Shown in pieces: positions 1 to 7,195 of a stretch of 50,056 nt of DNA (the stretch's first letter is position 1; each line of letters opens with the position of its first letter). The notes under the pieces were generated by a model. It was given only the letters and a program-made list of their open reading frames with translations, had not been told where the DNA came from and searched no databases. Origin of the DNA: Bifidobacterium amazonense (GTDB taxonomy: Bacteria > Actinomycetota > Actinomycetes > Actinomycetales > Bifidobacteriaceae); NCBI RefSeq assembly GCF_018555435.2, contig NZ_JAFEJT020000019.1:1-50056 (forward strand), in the 5' to 3' direction. The translations under genes were made by a program, and so were the position numbers.

Positions 1-78
1 AGGAACCTCGACAACCTCATCGGCCTGGTCATGCTCAAATGCGGCGGACTCAACCTCAAACTCCCCGGACACCAATAA
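1..78 (+). CDS. C-terminal tail of an unidentified protein (partial)
   Basis: The frame is open from the first base and ends at TAA 76-78, giving 25 residues that finish in LNLKLPGHQ. The rest of the gene lies outside the window. The tail is too short for a family call. Because the neighbouring DNA is accessory in character, a transposase C-terminus is one possibility, but this is inference from context. Confidence 0.4.
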   Translation, partial: RNLDNLIGLVMLKCGGLNLKLPGHQ

Positions 79-123
79 GCAGTAAGCCAGACAGAAGATT
101 CACACCCACACAAACACCCGAAG

Positions 124-163
124 AGCCGTTTTTGTTTGGGAGGGATGGCCGTTGAAAACGGCT
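124..163. repeat. Inverted repeat downstream of the partial ORF
   Basis: AGCCGTTTT at 124-132 pairs perfectly with AAAACGGCT at 155-163, leaving a 22-base loop. It lies 45 bases after the partial ORF. It could be a terminator (no U-tract follows) or part of a mobile-element end. More short hairpins follow: GTCCGC/GCGGAC near 197, AGCCACG/CGTGGCT near 220-241, and CGGCT/AGCCG at 255-266. There is no credible gene between 79 and 667. Confidence 0.4.
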
Positions 164-347
164 AGGCGGAAGCCGCGTCTGTCAAATCGGACACGGTCCG
201 CGTAGCGGACTCGCGGCGTAGCCACGACCGTAGGCGTGGCTGATTTTACTGGCGCGGCTGGAGCCGTACAATCGTGGCTGCGCCACTCCCTCCCTCTTGC
301 AGTGCTGGAAGCTGGGTTCAGCATATGTGGGATTGGCGTGTCGTTTG

Positions 348-394
348 GGAAATGCGGGCGGCTCCGAAGGAGCCGGATATTACCCCGCATTTCC
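348..394. other. Candidate rolling-circle origin: nested stem-loop with TATTAC motif
   Basis: An 11-bp perfect stem, GGAAATGCGGG (348-358) with CCCGCATTTCC (384-394), encloses an inner 7-bp hairpin, CGGCTCC (359-365) with GGAGCCG (369-375), and then unpaired GATATTAC (376-383). TATTAC in an exposed loop matches the nick-site core of CRESS-DNA origins (NANTATTAC, cut before the final AC); only the second consensus base differs. GGAGCCG also occurs at 260-266 and might be a Rep-binding repeat. A HUH-type Rep gene starts 274 bases downstream. The structure is seen; the origin function is inferred. Confidence 0.5.
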
Positions 395-606
395 TGCATT
401 TTTCATTTTTCGTTCTCAGAACGTTGAAATTCCAAGCATTTCTTGCCTCTGGAAAATGTTTCCGTTGCTGTAGCTGTCTTTTTTGTGAACACATTTTACT
501 GAGCTCATTCGCATTCATGTTCGTTCGAATACCTCGTTTTTAGGTATATGGCCTAGAAAAGGCGGAATTCCAATGATTCTCGTCTTTTTTGCACGGGACT
601 TTACCT

Positions 607-677
607 CGTGACGCATATCCACACACTGCGATGACCGCATAGGTCTCCGGCGCGAGGGGCGCTGGGTATGCGTCACG
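607..677. promoter_or_regulatory. Inverted repeat spanning the rep start codon
   Basis: CGTGACGCATA (607-617) is repeated as its exact reverse complement TATGCGTCACG (667-677), and the second arm contains the rep start codon at 668. The ribosome binding site (GAGGGG, 654-659) lies in the loop. Either an mRNA stem hiding the start codon or a dimeric protein binding pair, for example Rep autoregulation, would fit. Confidence 0.45.
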
Positions 678-1858
678 CAGAAAGTATTGATATGGTCAAT
701 GCCGATAAAGTGCAGCAGGCCGTGCAGGCGATTGAGTCCCGTAATGGGCTCCGCCATCAACAAGGGGTACATACGTGGTTTATCACGCAGAACAACCCCA
801 TTGAACAGATTCCCGAATGTTCAGGCATGACGCCCGAGCAGGTGGTGCAATGGGCGGCGGCGCATTGCACGCGTAATCTTTCAGGTGAACTGAGGAAATC
901 CCGCGGAGTGGGAGTATGCTACGAGCGAGGGGATGCGGAGCACACCGATCATATCCATATCGCGCTCACCTTCACCGGACGTAACGGGGGCAAAGCTGAA
1001 ACTGTGTATCGTCTGTGGCCCAAGGGCGATATCGAGGTGGCCAAAGGAACCCTTGACGACATCCACGACTATCTGCACAAGCAGGGTCGTTTCAGCGGGA
1101 AAGGTGAAACCATTGTTGCCCCGGTCTATGACGGTGAACCACTGATGGCAAACCCCCGTAAGGGCGAGAAGGCGGATGCGGATCCCTCCGAGCTATCCAA
1201 GCGTGATATGCGCTGGCTGGAACTGGTACATGCCGTTGATGACGGTATGTCAGAAGAGGATATATGGGCGGATCCGACGCTCTCGCTGTACGCCAAGGAT
1301 TTCGTTCTGCCATTGCAGCGGCTCATGTCGGCGCGAGCTGCAAAACGCCCACATAAGAGAGACGTTACGGTGATCTGGGTATCGTCCGAGTACTCTCATT
1401 CTGCGCACAAGGTTCCCGTCGAGGTCATGGAATCTGTGGTGCGCGATTGGATGGACGCATCCGGCTTGGTCTGGGGTGAATGGGATACGACGCTACTGGC
1501 TCAGCCGCATATCACATTGGATACCAAAGCAGTGTTGCTGGTGGTACCGGCATGGGACTCGTCGAAACACGGGATTGCATACCGACTCATGTCAGGGTCG
1601 CCGATGAAAGTTCCGCAAGGGTACGGAAGAGGATGCTGGGCGGCTTGGGATACTGTTGTGATCGTTACGCCGGATCCTCCTATTGATGAGCTAGCAGATA
1701 TGGTGTCACGGTGCGTTGTGATCCCGTTGGATGCTTCCACGGGCCGGATGCGTGAGCTGGTCGGATCGGCGGATAATCGCTGCATGCCGGTCGAGGAAAT
1801 CGCTGAATTCTTCGATGCGAAGGCTGTCACAACGGTCAAGGCCGGTGATGCCATTTGA
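668..1858 (+). CDS. rep: HUH rolling-circle replication initiator, CRESS/pCRESS-like
   Basis: This 396-residue protein has the three motifs of HUH replication endonucleases in order. Motif I is WFITQNNP (37-44). Motif II is HTDHIHIALTF (92-102), with the metal-binding H-x-H at 95 and 97. Motif III is YLHK (135-138), the single-tyrosine YxxK form seen in CRESS-DNA viruses and related bacterial plasmids, so Tyr135 should be the nicking residue. The C-terminal half has the layout of a superfamily-3 helicase, but the expected Walker A loop (about 237-250, VSSEYSHSAHK) lacks GxxGxGK[ST] and the Walker B region (288-297, AVLLVVPAWD) has no acidic pair at the expected place. ATPase activity therefore looks lost. 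The start is ATG 668, 8 bases after GAGGGG. The gene is probably the remnant of an integrated plasmid. Confidence 0.75.
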   Translation: MRHAESIDMVNADKVQQAVQAIESRNGLRHQQGVHTWFITQNNPIEQIPECSGMTPEQVVQWAAAHCTRNLSGELRKSRGVGVCYERGDAEHTDHIHIALTFTGRNGGKAETVYRLWPKGDIEVAKGTLDDIHDYLHKQGRFSGKGETIVAPVYDGEPLMANPRKGEKADADPSELSKRDMRWLELVHAVDDGMSEEDIWADPTLSLYAKDFVLPLQRLMSARAAKRPHKRDVTVIWVSSEYSHSAHKVPVEVMESVVRDWMDASGLVWGEWDTTLLAQPHITLDTKAVLLVVPAWDSSKHGIAYRLMSGSPMKVPQGYGRGCWAAWDTVVIVTPDPPIDELADMVSRCVVIPLDASTGRMRELVGSADNRCMPVEEIAEFFDAKAVTTVKAGDAI

Positions 1859-2070
1859 GCGATAAGACGATTCCGAACGTTCCGGTGGCTGACAAACTGA
1901 TGTGGACTGCGCGTGAAGTCGTGGCAATGACCGGCATTCCGCTCCAGCGAGTCTATGCAGAGGTAAAAGCCGGAAATCTGCAACCTCGATATTGTGGCAG
2001 CCAGACCGCCCGGTTCAGGAGGCAGGACGTGCTGGATTGGACGAACGCGTTGCCGACCGACTGGGCATGA
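1855..2070 (+). CDS. Small helix-turn-helix protein, excisionase/MerR-like
   Basis: This 71-residue protein starts at TTG 1855 and overlaps the rep stop by 4 bases, so the two are translationally coupled. The pattern WTAREVVAMTGIPLQRVYAE, followed by a basic strand and FRRQDVLDW, matches the helix-turn-helix fold of excisionase and MerR-type DNA-binding proteins, in which the C-terminal D-V-L-x-W helix is typical. It may help Rep bind the origin or act as a copy-number or excision regulator. Its partner is inferred only from the overlap. Confidence 0.65.
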   Translation: MSDKTIPNVPVADKLMWTAREVVAMTGIPLQRVYAEVKAGNLQPRYCGSQTARFRRQDVLDWTNALPTDWA

Positions 2071-2080
2071 TCGGCTGAAT

Positions 2081-2119
2081 GAAATACCCCTTGGCGTGTT
2101 ACACGCCAAGGGGTATTTC
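2081..2119. terminator. Long perfect hairpin between convergent genes
   Basis: Perfect 19-bp arms (2081-2099 and 2101-2119) surround one unpaired T at 2100. The hairpin lies between the HTH gene (ends 2070, plus strand) and glnA (ends 2198, minus strand), flanked by AAAT on one side and ATTT on the other. It would suit a bidirectional terminator, although U-tracts are short. The 2120-2197 stretch holds no complete gene; it is discussed as a possible integrase-tail remnant. Confidence 0.6.
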
Positions 2120-2197
2120 GTCTACCGGCTTAGTATCCCATTTGTATCCCAGCTCATTAAGAACGGGCGGAATTAAGCCATTTTTAACATCTGTAGA

Positions 2198-3634
2198 TCA
2201 GATGTGGAAGTAGAGCTCGTACTCGAGCGGGGTCGGGGCCAGGCGGGCCTGGTCGATCTCGCCGCGCTTGATGTCGATCCACGTCTCGATCAGGTCGTCG
2301 GTGAACACGTCGCCGGCGGTCAGGAAGTCGTGGTCGGCCTCAAGGGCGTCCATGGCCTCGGCCAGGGAGCTCGGGACCTGCTTGATGCCCGCGTGCTCTT
2401 CCGGCGGCAGCTCGTAGAGGTCCTTGTCGACCGGCTCCGGCGGCTCGATGTGGTTGAGGATGCCGTCCAGACCAGCCATGAGCTGGGCGGAGAAGGCCAG
2501 GAACGGGTTGCAGGACGGATCCGGGGCGCGGAACTCGATGCGCTTCGCAGCCGGGGAGGTGCCGGCCAGCGGGATACGGATGGCGGCGGAACGGTTGCGG
2601 GCCGAGTAGACCAGGTTGACCGGGGCCTCGAAGCCCGGGACCAGACGGTGGTAGGAGTTCAGCGACGGGTTGGTGAAGGCCAGCACGGAGGAGGAGTGCT
2701 TGATCAGGCCGCCGATGTACCAGCGGGCGATGTCGGACAGGCCGCCGTAGTTCTTCTCATCGTAGAACAGCGGCTTGCCGTCCTTCCACAGGGACTGGTG
2801 GCAGTGCATGCCGGTGCCGTTGTCGCCAGCGAGCGGCTTCGGCATGAAGGTCGCGGCCTTGCCGGCGAGGGCGGCGGTCTCGTGGACCACGTACTTGTAC
2901 TTCATCAGGTCGTCGCCCGCGTGCTGCAGGGAGTTGAAGCGGTAGTTGATCTCCTGCTGGCCGGCGCCGGCGACCTCGTGGTGGGAACGCTCGAGGATCA
3001 GGCCGACCTTCTGCAGGTTGGCGACCATGTCGTCGCGCAGATCCTGGGTGTGGTCGATCGGCGGGACCGGGAAGTAGCCGCGCTTGACGCGGTTCTTGAA
3101 CGCGATGTTCGGGGTGCCGTCCTCTTCGGTGTCGAGGCCGGTGTTCCACGGGGCCTCGATGGAGTCGACCTCGTAGAAGGAGCGCTGCATGGAGTTCTCG
3201 TAGCGGACCTTGTCGAAGATGAAGAACTCGGCCTCCGGGGCGAAGGACGCGGTGTCGGCGATGCCGGTGGACTTCAGGTAGGCCTCGGCCTTGCCGGCGA
3301 CCTGACGCGGGTCGCGGGAGTACGGCTCGTCGGTCAGCGGGTCGACGATGGAGAAGGCCACGTCGAGGGTCTTGTGCTTGCGGAACGGATCGACGAAGGC
3401 GGTCGTGACGTCCGGCACGAGCTTCATATCGGACTCGTTGATGGCCTGGAAGCCCTCGACGGAGGAACCGTCGAACGGCATGCCGTCGGTGAACGCGTCC
3501 TTGAGGAACTCGCTCGCCGGCACGGTGAAGTGCTGCTGAACGCCGATCAGATCGGTGAAACGAACGGAGACATACTCGATGCCTTCCTTGTTGATAAGGG
3601 CCTCGGCGTCTTCCTTGGACTTGAGTTCGGTCAC
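2198..3634 (-). CDS. glnA: Glutamine synthetase type I
   Basis: The 478-residue enzyme makes glutamine from glutamate, ammonia and ATP in the cytoplasm as a dodecamer. N-terminal beta-grasp residues include [12 protein letters not shown] and the [11 protein letters not shown] segment; catalytic-domain motifs include [18 protein letters not shown] and [10 protein letters not shown]. The adenylylation-loop tyrosine is kept in DLYELPPEE (about Tyr407), which puts it in the GSI-beta class controlled by GlnE. The start is GTG 3634, 8 bases after AAGGAG. It is transcribed alone, convergent with the accessory element and with 320 bases of upstream non-coding DNA. Confidence 0.97.
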   Translation of the reverse strand: MTELKSKEDAEALINKEGIEYVSVRFTDLIGVQQHFTVPASEFLKDAFTDGMPFDGSSVEGFQAINESDMKLVPDVTTAFVDPFRKHKTLDVAFSIVDPLTDEPYSRDPRQVAGKAEAYLKSTGIADTASFAPEAEFFIFDKVRYENSMQRSFYEVDSIEAPWNTGLDTEEDGTPNIAFKNRVKRGYFPVPPIDHTQDLRDDMVANLQKVGLILERSHHEVAGAGQQEINYRFNSLQHAGDDLMKYKYVVHETAALAGKAATFMPKPLAGDNGTGMHCHQSLWKDGKPLFYDEKNYGGLSDIARWYIGGLIKHSSSVLAFTNPSLNSYHRLVPGFEAPVNLVYSARNRSAAIRIPLAGTSPAAKRIEFRAPDPSCNPFLAFSAQLMAGLDGILNHIEPPEPVDKDLYELPPEEHAGIKQVPSSLAEAMDALEADHDFLTAGDVFTDDLIETWIDIKRGEIDQARLAPTPLEYELYFHI

Positions 3635-3760
3635 GGGACCGCTCCTTTCGTGAAGTAACTTACAGGCTTACAGTCTAGAAACGAGCGTTTCGCCCGCTCG
3701 TCATTTCGGTTACGAGTATGTTTCGTGACGGCGACGCCGGGGTGCCGCCTGACTTGATTC
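3635..3760 (-). promoter_or_regulatory. glnA upstream region with GlnR-like half-sites
   Basis: On the minus strand GAAAC, six bases, then GTAAC are seen (plus-strand positions 3709-3724), with a further GTCAC directly adjacent (3725-3729). GAAAC-n6-GTnAC is half of the repeat pattern known for actinobacterial GlnR sites, so nitrogen control is plausible. A small hairpin, CGAGCG/CGCTCG (3682-3687, 3695-3700), lies in the leader. The promoter itself could not be fixed. From about 3760 to 3858 nothing recognisable is seen. Confidence 0.3.
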
Positions 3761-3858
3761 GGCGGAATATCTTGATTTTTCGATTACGCCGTGGTAAGCG
3801 GCGCTGTTCGGCAGCGTTCGATTGGTGAGATTTGGCGTGGAACATGCCTGGATATGAC

Positions 3859-3891
3859 GGAACCCCGGCGTCGTACGACTGCCGGGGTTCC
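3859..3891 (-). terminator. Hairpin downstream of the DUF4191 gene
   Basis: GGAACCCCGGC (3859-3869) pairs with GCCGGGGTTCC (3881-3891) around TCGTACGA. It lies 64 bases beyond the stop of the minus-strand DUF4191 gene. No U-run follows, so it may be an imperfect terminator or an RNA 3' end. Confidence 0.5.
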
Positions 3892-3954
3892 GTGATGACC
3901 TGCCCGCGACGATTGCGCGGGACCGGTCGCGGCCGATGCGTGTCCGATCGGCGA

Positions 3955-4770
3955 TCAGCGGCCGCGCATGGCGCGACGGCTCACGCGCTGCGGACGGTTC
4001 GGATCGATGCCCTTCGGCACGCCGTAGCCGGACTTGGTCTGCAGCGTCTTGAGACGTGCGTTGAGCGTCTCAAGCTCGTCCTTGGTGAGCATGAAGCGCG
4101 TGGTCGGCTTGATCTTGTACCACAGGGTGTCCCACCAGCCGGTCGGCTGGGCCTTGGGCTGGTACGACTTCTGCTTGAGGATGGTCTTGCGCAGGTTCTG
4201 CAGGCGGACCTGCTTCTCGCCGGTGCCCACGTAGATGCGGTAGACGGGGATGCGCGAGCCGGCGGTGACGCCCTTGATGCTCTGCTCCTGGCGTTCCATC
4301 GGGCGCTGCAGACGGTTGTAGTCGCCTTCGCCGAGCAGGTAGATGCCGTTGTAGCCGGTGCCGCGCCAGATCGCGTCCTTGGTGCGCGGGTCGATCCACA
4401 CGGGCTGTTCGGGGAAGCTGAAGCCGGCCTTGCTGATGTTGCCGAGCACGCTGACGGCGGCGCCCGGACGGCCTTCGATCTTCCGGTAGCCGACGCGGTC
4501 GGCGCGGTTGGTGAGCACCATCGTGGCGAACAGCATGCCGAGCATGATCGCGGTGATGACCAGCAGGATCCACGACAGGACCGTCCAACGGAACGCGATG
4601 CCCAGGATCACGAACACGACCAGCGGGCCGAAGCCGGCGCCGGCAAGCATCCACGGCAGGTTCTTGTCCTCGGCGACCGTGTACTTGTAGATCTTCCTGA
4701 TCTGCTCGATGGTGGTGGCCATGTTCGAGAACAGACCCTTCTTCTTCGGCTTCTCGGCCTTCTCAGCCAT
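3955..4770 (-). CDS. DUF4191 family membrane protein
   Basis: The 271-residue protein has a basic N-terminus (EKAEKPKKKG), two adjacent membrane segments around residues 36-80 (LVVFVILGIAF and ILLVITAIMLGMLF), then a long soluble domain ending in basic residues (RRAMRGR). This matches DUF4191, an Actinobacteria-specific family of unknown function that is commonly found near glnA and lipoate or lipoamide genes. The start at ATG 4770 was chosen because GAGG lies 7 bases upstream and the conserved part begins there; the frame is open back to 4824. No enzymatic motif is visible. Confidence 0.8.
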   Translation of the reverse strand: MAEKAEKPKKKGLFSNMATTIEQIRKIYKYTVAEDKNLPWMLAGAGFGPLVVFVILGIAFRWTVLSWILLVITAIMLGMLFATMVLTNRADRVGYRKIEGRPGAAVSVLGNISKAGFSFPEQPVWIDPRTKDAIWRGTGYNGIYLLGEGDYNRLQRPMERQEQSIKGVTAGSRIPVYRIYVGTGEKQVRLQNLRKTILKQKSYQPKAQPTGWWDTLWYKIKPTTRFMLTKDELETLNARLKTLQTKSGYGVPKGIDPNRPQRVSRRAMRGR

Positions 4771-4843
4771 GTAATTCCTCACTTGCTCATGGGTGGACAC
4801 ACTATTCCACCACCTTACCAGCACCGCCGCCCCGCCATGCGGC

Positions 4844-6382
4844 TCAGCGCGTGTGCAGCGGGCGCCCGTCCGCCTTGAGCAATGCCTCGCCGAGCGTTTC
4901 GGCGAACGTGGGATGCGGGTGGATGAGCCGGGCCGCGTCGTGCAGCGGCACGCGGTTGCCGACCAGCTGCTCGGCCTCGGCGATCAGATCGGAGGCGAGC
5001 GGCGAGACGATGTGCACGCCGAGCACGACCGGCACGTCCGGATCGGACGCGTACGCGCCGGAGACGATCGACATCGAGCCGGCCGAACCGGACATGAGCA
5101 TGCGCGCGTTGCCGAGCATCGGGTACACGGTCTCGCCGACCGACTCCAGATCGTCGCGCGACTGCGCCTGGTCGAGCGTAAACCCGACGCTGGCCGCCTC
5201 GGGCGCGCAGAAGACGACCTGCGGCACGGTCGCGTCGTCGACGGGCGTCGGATCCAGTCCGGCGATCGCCTCGGCCACGACGATGCCCTGTTCGAACGCG
5301 CGGTGCGCGAGCGCCGGGCCTTCGGTGATGTCGCCCACGGCCCACACGCCGGGCAGGTTGGTGCGGCATAGTTCGTCGGTGACGACCATGCCGGCCCGGT
5401 CGAGCGTGACGCCGGAGTCGCGCATCCATGCGGTGTCGGTGATCGGATCGCGGCCGATCGCGGCGAGCGCGATCTGCCCCCACACGGTCTTCTCGCCGTC
5501 CTCGCCGTCGCGCGTGTAGCGCACGGTCGCGCCGAGGTTCGCGCCGGTGTCGATGCCGGTGACGTGGCTGTGCGTGATGATCGTGACGCCGTGGCGCTTG
5601 AGTTCGCGCGTCAGCGTCACGCCGGCGCGACGGTCCCAGCCGGAGAGGACCCGGTCCTTGCGGATGAGCAGCGTGACGTCCGAGCCGGCGGAACTCCACA
5701 TGGATGCGAATTCGAGCGCGACCGCGCCGGATCCGATGATGACGGCGCTGGCCGGGAATTCGTTGATTTCGAGCGCATGCGTGGAGTCGATGACGGCCGC
5801 GTGGAACGGGACGCCGGGCAGCGGGCGCGGTCGCGAGCCGGTGGCGAGGACGACATCGCGCGCCGTGACCGAAACGGTTGCGCCGACCGGTTCGCCGACG
5901 CCGGCGTTGACGTAGCGTTCGACCTGGCCGCCGGCCGCGGCGGGGGAGGCGTTCACGGTGAGCGCGTGGCGCGGGCCGTCGCCGGAGTCGTCGCGGGAGC
6001 CGTTGCCGGAGACGGAGGACAGGCCGACGACCTCGCCGCGATACACGGTCACGCCGCGGTGCGCGAGCAGTCCGGCCAGCCCTTTGGTCATCGTGTCGAT
6101 GATGTGCAGGCGATAGTCGTGCAGACGTCCGAAGTCGATGCCGTCGACGCTGGCGTTCACGCCGAGCTCGGAGACGCGATGCACGGTGTCGATCGCATGC
6201 GTGGCGGTGATGAGCGCCTTGGACGGGATGCATCCGCGGTTCAGGCAGGTGCCGCCGAGCGTCGCGTCCCGTTCGATCAGGGCGACGCGACGGCCGAGCT
6301 GGGCCGCGCGCAGCGCCGTCGAATAGCCGCCGGGGCCCGCGCCGACGATGGCGATGTCGTATTGTTCCTCATGCTGTTCCAT
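4844..6382 (-). CDS. lpd: Dihydrolipoyl dehydrogenase
   Basis: The 512-residue flavoprotein oxidises dihydrolipoamide with NAD+. It shows the FAD-binding GAGPGGYSTALRAAQLG near the N-terminus, the redox disulphide in GGTCLNRGCIPSKAL, an NAD-binding IIGSGAVALEFASMW, a second FAD contact in GVWAVGDI, and the dimer-interface HPHPTFAETLGEAL that carries the catalytic His-Glu pair. The start is ATG 6382 with AGGAGG 6 bases upstream. No E1/E2 dehydrogenase subunit or lipoyl protein lies nearby. Bifidobacteria usually lack pyruvate and 2-oxoglutarate dehydrogenase complexes, so its partner is unclear. The protein has insertions (about 125-175) compared with standard Lpd. Confidence 0.9.
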   Translation of the reverse strand: MEQHEEQYDIAIVGAGPGGYSTALRAAQLGRRVALIERDATLGGTCLNRGCIPSKALITATHAIDTVHRVSELGVNASVDGIDFGRLHDYRLHIIDTMTKGLAGLLAHRGVTVYRGEVVGLSSVSGNGSRDDSGDGPRHALTVNASPAAAGGQVERYVNAGVGEPVGATVSVTARDVVLATGSRPRPLPGVPFHAAVIDSTHALEINEFPASAVIIGSGAVALEFASMWSSAGSDVTLLIRKDRVLSGWDRRAGVTLTRELKRHGVTIITHSHVTGIDTGANLGATVRYTRDGEDGEKTVWGQIALAAIGRDPITDTAWMRDSGVTLDRAGMVVTDELCRTNLPGVWAVGDITEGPALAHRAFEQGIVVAEAIAGLDPTPVDDATVPQVVFCAPEAASVGFTLDQAQSRDDLESVGETVYPMLGNARMLMSGSAGSMSIVSGAYASDPDVPVVLGVHIVSPLASDLIAEAEQLVGNRVPLHDAARLIHPHPTFAETLGEALLKADGRPLHTR

Positions 6383-6446
6383 GGTTGCCTCCTTGCCGTT
6401 GTTCCCGCACCCTGTGCCGGGGCCGACGGGATGCGCATATGAAAAC

Positions 6447-6466
6447 GGCTCCCCGTGCGGGGAGCC
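6447..6466 (-). terminator. Rho-independent terminator of the DUF3043 gene
   Basis: GGCTCCCCG (6447-6455) and CGGGGAGCC (6458-6466) form a 9-bp stem with a 2-base loop. Read on the minus strand it is followed by GTTTTC, a short U-tract. It lies just after the DUF3043 stop and before lpd. Confidence 0.8.
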
Positions 6467-6474
6467 ATGGACGA

Positions 6475-7086
6475 TCACTCGGGGAAATGACCACGCTTGG
6501 GATAGCGCGGCTTCGGGAGCCTCCAGCGGCGCACCTGGATCGCGCGGCTCCACGCGTACGTGCCGGAGCGCATGCCCTTGGCCACGGACTTCTCGCCGTA
6601 CTTTTCGATGAGCTTGGCCTTGAGCTTGCGCCACATGAGCCACACGTCGATGATCACCGCGAACAGGTACACGTACATGAGGATCATGAGCGGCAGCGAC
6701 AGCTGCGGGTAGACGGTGGTGACGATCATCGAACCGAACAGAATCACGATCGCGACCGGAATGAAGAACTCGCCGAGATTGAAGCGGGCGTCCACATAAT
6801 CGCGGATGTACACGCGCCACGGCAGACGCTCCGCCTTCGGCATGTGGTTGATGTCGCCGGTCTGCATCGCCTCGTATTCGGCGTCCTCCTTGGCGCGCAG
6901 ACGGGCCTTCGCCTCCTTGGCGCTGGCCTTGCGGTCGGCCGGCACCAGCGGACGCAGGTTCTGGTTCTGCGCCTGCTTCATCTTCGGGGTGGGACGGCCC
7001 TTCTTCTCGCCCCTCGCCGGCTTGGACGCCGTGGCTTCCTTGACCGGCTGCTGGGCCTCTTCCTTCTTGAACGGATTCCATGTCAT
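6475..7086 (-). CDS. DUF3043 family membrane protein
   Basis: This protein of 203 residues has a long Lys/Ala-rich cytoplasmic N-terminus (TWNPFKKEEAQQPV, then GRPTPKMKQAQ), two membrane helices near residues 115-160 (IPVAIVILFGSMIVTTV; LMILMYVYLFAVIIDV) and a basic C-terminus (RRWRLPKPRYPKRG). The arrangement, with the central PKAERLPWRVYIRDYVDARF, matches DUF3043, an actinobacterial family of unknown role. The start ATG 7086 is the first in the conserved region; the ribosome site is weak. It is divergent from the M20 peptidase with a 109-base gap. Confidence 0.8.
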   Translation of the reverse strand: MTWNPFKKEEAQQPVKEATASKPARGEKKGRPTPKMKQAQNQNLRPLVPADRKASAKEAKARLRAKEDAEYEAMQTGDINHMPKAERLPWRVYIRDYVDARFNLGEFFIPVAIVILFGSMIVTTVYPQLSLPLMILMYVYLFAVIIDVWLMWRKLKAKLIEKYGEKSVAKGMRSGTYAWSRAIQVRRWRLPKPRYPKRGHFPE

Positions 7087-7195
7087 GTCTGCCCACACTA
7101 CGGGCACGCATAGACGCGCGCGCGGCCGCGCAACCCGCCGCAGCAAGCCGTTAGAATGGCTTGCGGAAACCGTACGAAACATACGAAGGAGCATC

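Noticed and set aside
236..543. Short overlapping ORFs upstream of rep
   Set aside because: They cross the hairpin-rich candidate origin, lack ribosome sites and have no recognisable sequence.
2204..3658. 484-residue open frame on the plus strand
   Set aside because: It lies fully antisense to glnA; its Val/Gly/Arg-rich, motif-free sequence is a high-GC codon shadow.
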